Source: Alphaproteobacteria bacterium
GTDB lineage: Bacteria; Pseudomonadota; Alphaproteobacteria; UBA6615
DNA: 64,000 bases
Direction of reading: 5' to 3'
Assembly: GCA_021774575.1 (NCBI GenBank)
Contig: JAJFIX010000031.1
Coordinates: 154,264-218,263 of the forward strand
Shown: positions 62,014 through 64,000 of the stretch, piece after piece
How positions within the stretch are numbered: position 1 is the stretch's first letter
Layout of the letters: the number at the start of each line of letters is the position of its first letter
The notes under the pieces: model-generated
What the model was told of the DNA's origin: nothing
The model's input: the letters and a program-made list of their open reading frames with translations, nothing else
Databases searched by the model: none
Position numbers and translations under genes: made by a program

Positions 62014-63231
62014 GTGTCGTTTGAAATGACGCAAGACCGAGAACATAAAAGCTATCTATCCACCAATATTCTCGGCTTCGTCCGAATATTGAGGGCCGCC
62101 GGTGTTCCGGTTGGACCAGCAAAAGTTCTGGACGCCGTCGGCGCTGTCGCCCGCGTTGGGGTTTCCCGGCAAGACGATTTTTATTGGGCACTCCATGCGG
62201 TTTTGGTCCCCCGGCAAGAGCAGCACGAAATTTTTGATCAAGCATTTAAGATATTCTGGCTCAATCCAAATTTGGACGGCCCGCCACAAAACACCGCGGG
62301 CGGGGAAGACAGAGACATCGACGAAAGTGAGTTAACCGCCCTCTCCCGCCGCCTAGCCGACGCCTTGCGCGACGAGCAATTACCGCAAAAAGAAAATGAA
62401 AAAGAGGGCGAATTTGATGCAGCAATGACTTGGTCGGCAACCGCCCAGTTCGGTCAAAAAGATTTCGAACAAATGACCTTGGCGGAAAATGAAGCCGCTA
62501 AGCGTGCCATCGCTCGCCTGCAGCTTCCGGTGCCAAAGCTAAGAACGCGCCGATTTCAACCGAACCGCGCCGGCAGCCAAATCGACATCGGTCGAACCTT
62601 GACCCGAGCCGTACGCGAAGGCGCCGACGTCATTCCCCTCGCCTTCCGCCAACGCCGCACAAAACGTCCACCACTCGTCGCCCTGTGCGATATTTCGGGT
62701 TCGATGAGTAGTTACTCGCGGATGTTTTTACATTTTCTACATGGCCTAGGACACACAAACGAAAAATGTCATGTCTTTGTCTTTGGCACCCAGTTGACCA
62801 ATATCACCCGCCAACTCAAGGCAAAGGATATCGACGAGGCCCTTGCCCATGTTGGCGGCGCGGTAAATGATTGGTCGGGAGGCACCCAAATCGGCGCTTG
62901 CTTACACCAGTTCAATCAAGCTTGGGGCCGTCGTGTTCTGGGCCAGGGCGCATCGGTTTTGATGATAACCGACGGTTTGGATCGCGCCGGGGCCGCCGGT
63001 GTTAGCCGCGAACTCACTCGACTTCGTCGATCCTGCCGGCGCCTGATTTGGCTTAATCCGCTAATGCGCTACGATGCCTATGAGCCACTGGCACTCGGAG
63101 CCGCAGCGATGGCGCCGCATGTCGATGAAATGCGCACAATCCATAATCTCGATAGTATGGAGGCCCTGGCAAAAGCTCTCAGCGACCGGTCGGGCAGATC
63201 ACACGCGACCACACCGGAGTACGCGGCATGA
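62014..63231 (+). CDS. coxE: CoxE-like von Willebrand factor A protein
   Basis: 405 residues, starting at a GTG directly after the coxD stop. The C-terminal VWA domain has the MIDAS site VALCDISGSMSSYSRMFLHF, FVFGTQLTNITRQLK, DWSGGTQIGACLHQFN and MITDGLDR. The N-terminal helical part contains SYLSTNILGFVRILRAAGVP. Works with MoxR/CoxD in inserting or sulfurating the molybdenum centre. ATGA overlap with the XdhC-type gene. Confidence 0.92.
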   Translation: MSFEMTQDREHKSYLSTNILGFVRILRAAGVPVGPAKVLDAVGAVARVGVSRQDDFYWALHAVLVPRQEQHEIFDQAFKIFWLNPNLDGPPQNTAGGEDRDIDESELTALSRRLADALRDEQLPQKENEKEGEFDAAMTWSATAQFGQKDFEQMTLAENEAAKRAIARLQLPVPKLRTRRFQPNRAGSQIDIGRTLTRAVREGADVIPLAFRQRRTKRPPLVALCDISGSMSSYSRMFLHFLHGLGHTNEKCHVFVFGTQLTNITRQLKAKDIDEALAHVGGAVNDWSGGTQIGACLHQFNQAWGRRVLGQGASVLMITDGLDRAGAAGVSRELTRLRRSCRRLIWLNPLMRYDAYEPLALGAAAMAPHVDEMRTIHNLDSMEALAKALSDRSGRSHATTPEYAA

Positions 63232-63566
63232 CGGAACAGCAAACCACAGCTCAGCAACAGGATATATTAACCCAAGCTGCCGCCTGGCGTTCAGCAGGAC
63301 GAAGGGTCGCCCTTGCCACTGTCGTCAGCACTTGGGGCTCTTCTCCGCGTCCCGTCGGCAGCCAGCTCGTGGTCGACGGTGACGGCAATATGATCGGGTC
63401 GGTTTCGGGCGGCTGTATCGAAAATGCGGTTATTCACGAAGCATCCGGCGCCATGAAGGACGGCAAAACTCGGTTATTAGAATTCGGTGTCACCGATGAA
63501 ATGGCATGGGAAGTTGGACTTGCCTGCGGGGGAACAGTCCAGGTATTTGTCGAGCCGCTGGACTAA
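63228..63566 (+). CDS. XdhC/CoxI N-terminal domain protein
   Basis: 112 residues. Only the N-terminal XdhC/CoxI domain: VALATVVSTWGSSPRPVGSQ, VDGDGNMIGSVSGGCIENAV, GLACGGTVQVFVEPLD. XdhC proteins bind molybdenum cofactor and deliver it to the apo-hydroxylase. Here the usual C-terminal Rossmann domain is on a separate gene just downstream. ATGA overlap with coxE. Confidence 0.92.
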   Translation: MTEQQTTAQQQDILTQAAAWRSAGRRVALATVVSTWGSSPRPVGSQLVVDGDGNMIGSVSGGCIENAVIHEASGAMKDGKTRLLEFGVTDEMAWEVGLACGGTVQVFVEPLD

Positions 63567-63568
63567 TC

Positions 63569-64000
63569 ATGCAGCAAATCGTTCTAGACAAACTTCTTGA
63601 AATTCGTAATGCCAGACATGCGGTGGCAGTAGTCACCCACATGCAAACCGGCCAGCAATGCCTCATCGCAAATGCCGAGTTTACTCTTCGTACTGGAGAT
63701 GACCGCAAACTCTGGCCTGAGAATACAGTGCTGATCAAGGCGGTCGGAAAGGCTATTCGCGACGATAAGTCGACCCGATATCCCGACGCCAACGGAGATT
63801 TTTTTATCGCCGTTTACAATCCACCCAAACGAATGATTATTGTCGGCGCCGTCCATATCGCCCAAAAACTCGTTCCCATGGCCGCGCTTGCCGAATTCGA
63901 TGTCACCATTGTCGATCCGAGACTGGCCTTTGCAACACCGGATCGCTTTCCCAATATTGTCCTCACCAATGATTGGCCCGATGTGGCAATGACTAAATTT
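63569..64000 (+). CDS. XdhC/CoxI-like Rossmann-domain protein, cut by window end
   Basis: Begins ATG 63569, two bases after the previous stop, and runs open to the end of the window (144 codons visible). The start MQQIVLDKLLEIRNARHAVA, VTHMQTGQQCLIANAEFTL and the Rossmann strand PKRMIIVGAVHIAQKLVPMA, DVTIVDPRLAFATPDRF match the XdhC second-domain type. The catalytic or ligand parts beyond 64000 cannot be judged. Confidence 0.88.
   Translation, partial: MQQIVLDKLLEIRNARHAVAVVTHMQTGQQCLIANAEFTLRTGDDRKLWPENTVLIKAVGKAIRDDKSTRYPDANGDFFIAVYNPPKRMIIVGAVHIAQKLVPMAALAEFDVTIVDPRLAFATPDRFPNIVLTNDWPDVAMTKF

Overview
The window reads as chromosome of an alphaproteobacterium, probably Rhodospirillales-like. 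This is inferred from gene families and layouts: glnB-glnA behind a -24/-12 promoter, a general L-amino-acid ABC transporter (aapJQMP), a TPP-riboswitch thiamine-precursor transporter, split glyQ/glyS, a perfect CtrA-type box, a CoxL/CoxD/CoxE cluster and an Atm1-type exporter. Coding density is high. Genes sit in short operons with frequent 4-base ATGA overlaps. I saw no insertion sequence, integrase, prophage, CRISPR array or rRNA gene.

Layout. 0-8 kb: 3' part of metC, a Sel1-repeat protein, two secreted proteins of unknown role, a FAH-family hydratase, tRNA-His, a discoidin-domain protein coupled to an aminotransferase. 8-16 kb: a second aminotransferase, glnB-glnA, a zinc-ribbon methyltransferase, and a segmental tandem duplication with a decayed and an intact DUF898 gene followed by an M48 protease. 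16-24.7 kb: DUF427, YciA thioesterase, parE, an RhlE-type helicase, an HpcH/HpaI aldolase, a SixA-like phosphatase, Bcp peroxiredoxin and DUF455. 24.7-33.9 kb: ppdK, glyS-glyQ, an S49 peptidase operon, a TrmN6-like methyltransferase, and a polyprenyl diphosphate synthase. 33.9-42.2 kb: the accessory stretch, with an eight-repeat propeller lipoprotein, a peptidoglycan-binding-domain protein, an orphan TAXI binding protein with a membrane partner, an astacin-like protease and long gene-poor spacers, ending at tRNA-Pro. 42.3-51.4 kb: aapJQMP, a c-type cytochrome, DUF192, and TPP riboswitch plus thiZXY. 51.8-57.9 kb: a large usher-like envelope protein, an Atm1-type exporter and an SLC13 transporter. 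58-64 kb: coxG-coxL-coxD-coxE and two XdhC/CoxI halves, cut by the right edge.

How genes work together. Nitrogen: glnBA behind a sigma-54 site and a high-affinity amino-acid importer. Thiamine: riboswitch-controlled pyrimidine-precursor uptake. Molybdenum hydroxylase: CoxL with its maturation factors (MoxR ATPase, VWA protein, XdhC-type proteins) and membrane-anchored CoxG, but no CoxS or CoxM in view.

Recurring oddity: short perfect tandem duplications (23 bp at the glnB promoter, 18 bp at the Atm1 leader, 20 bp at the coxG leader, about 10 bp inside a pseudogene) plus one 1.5-kb duplication. The best leads are the decayed segmental duplication, the Atm1 gene without a normal start codon, the CtrA box before a SixA-like phosphatase, the duplicated -12 element at glnB, and the orphan TAXI/membrane-protein pair.
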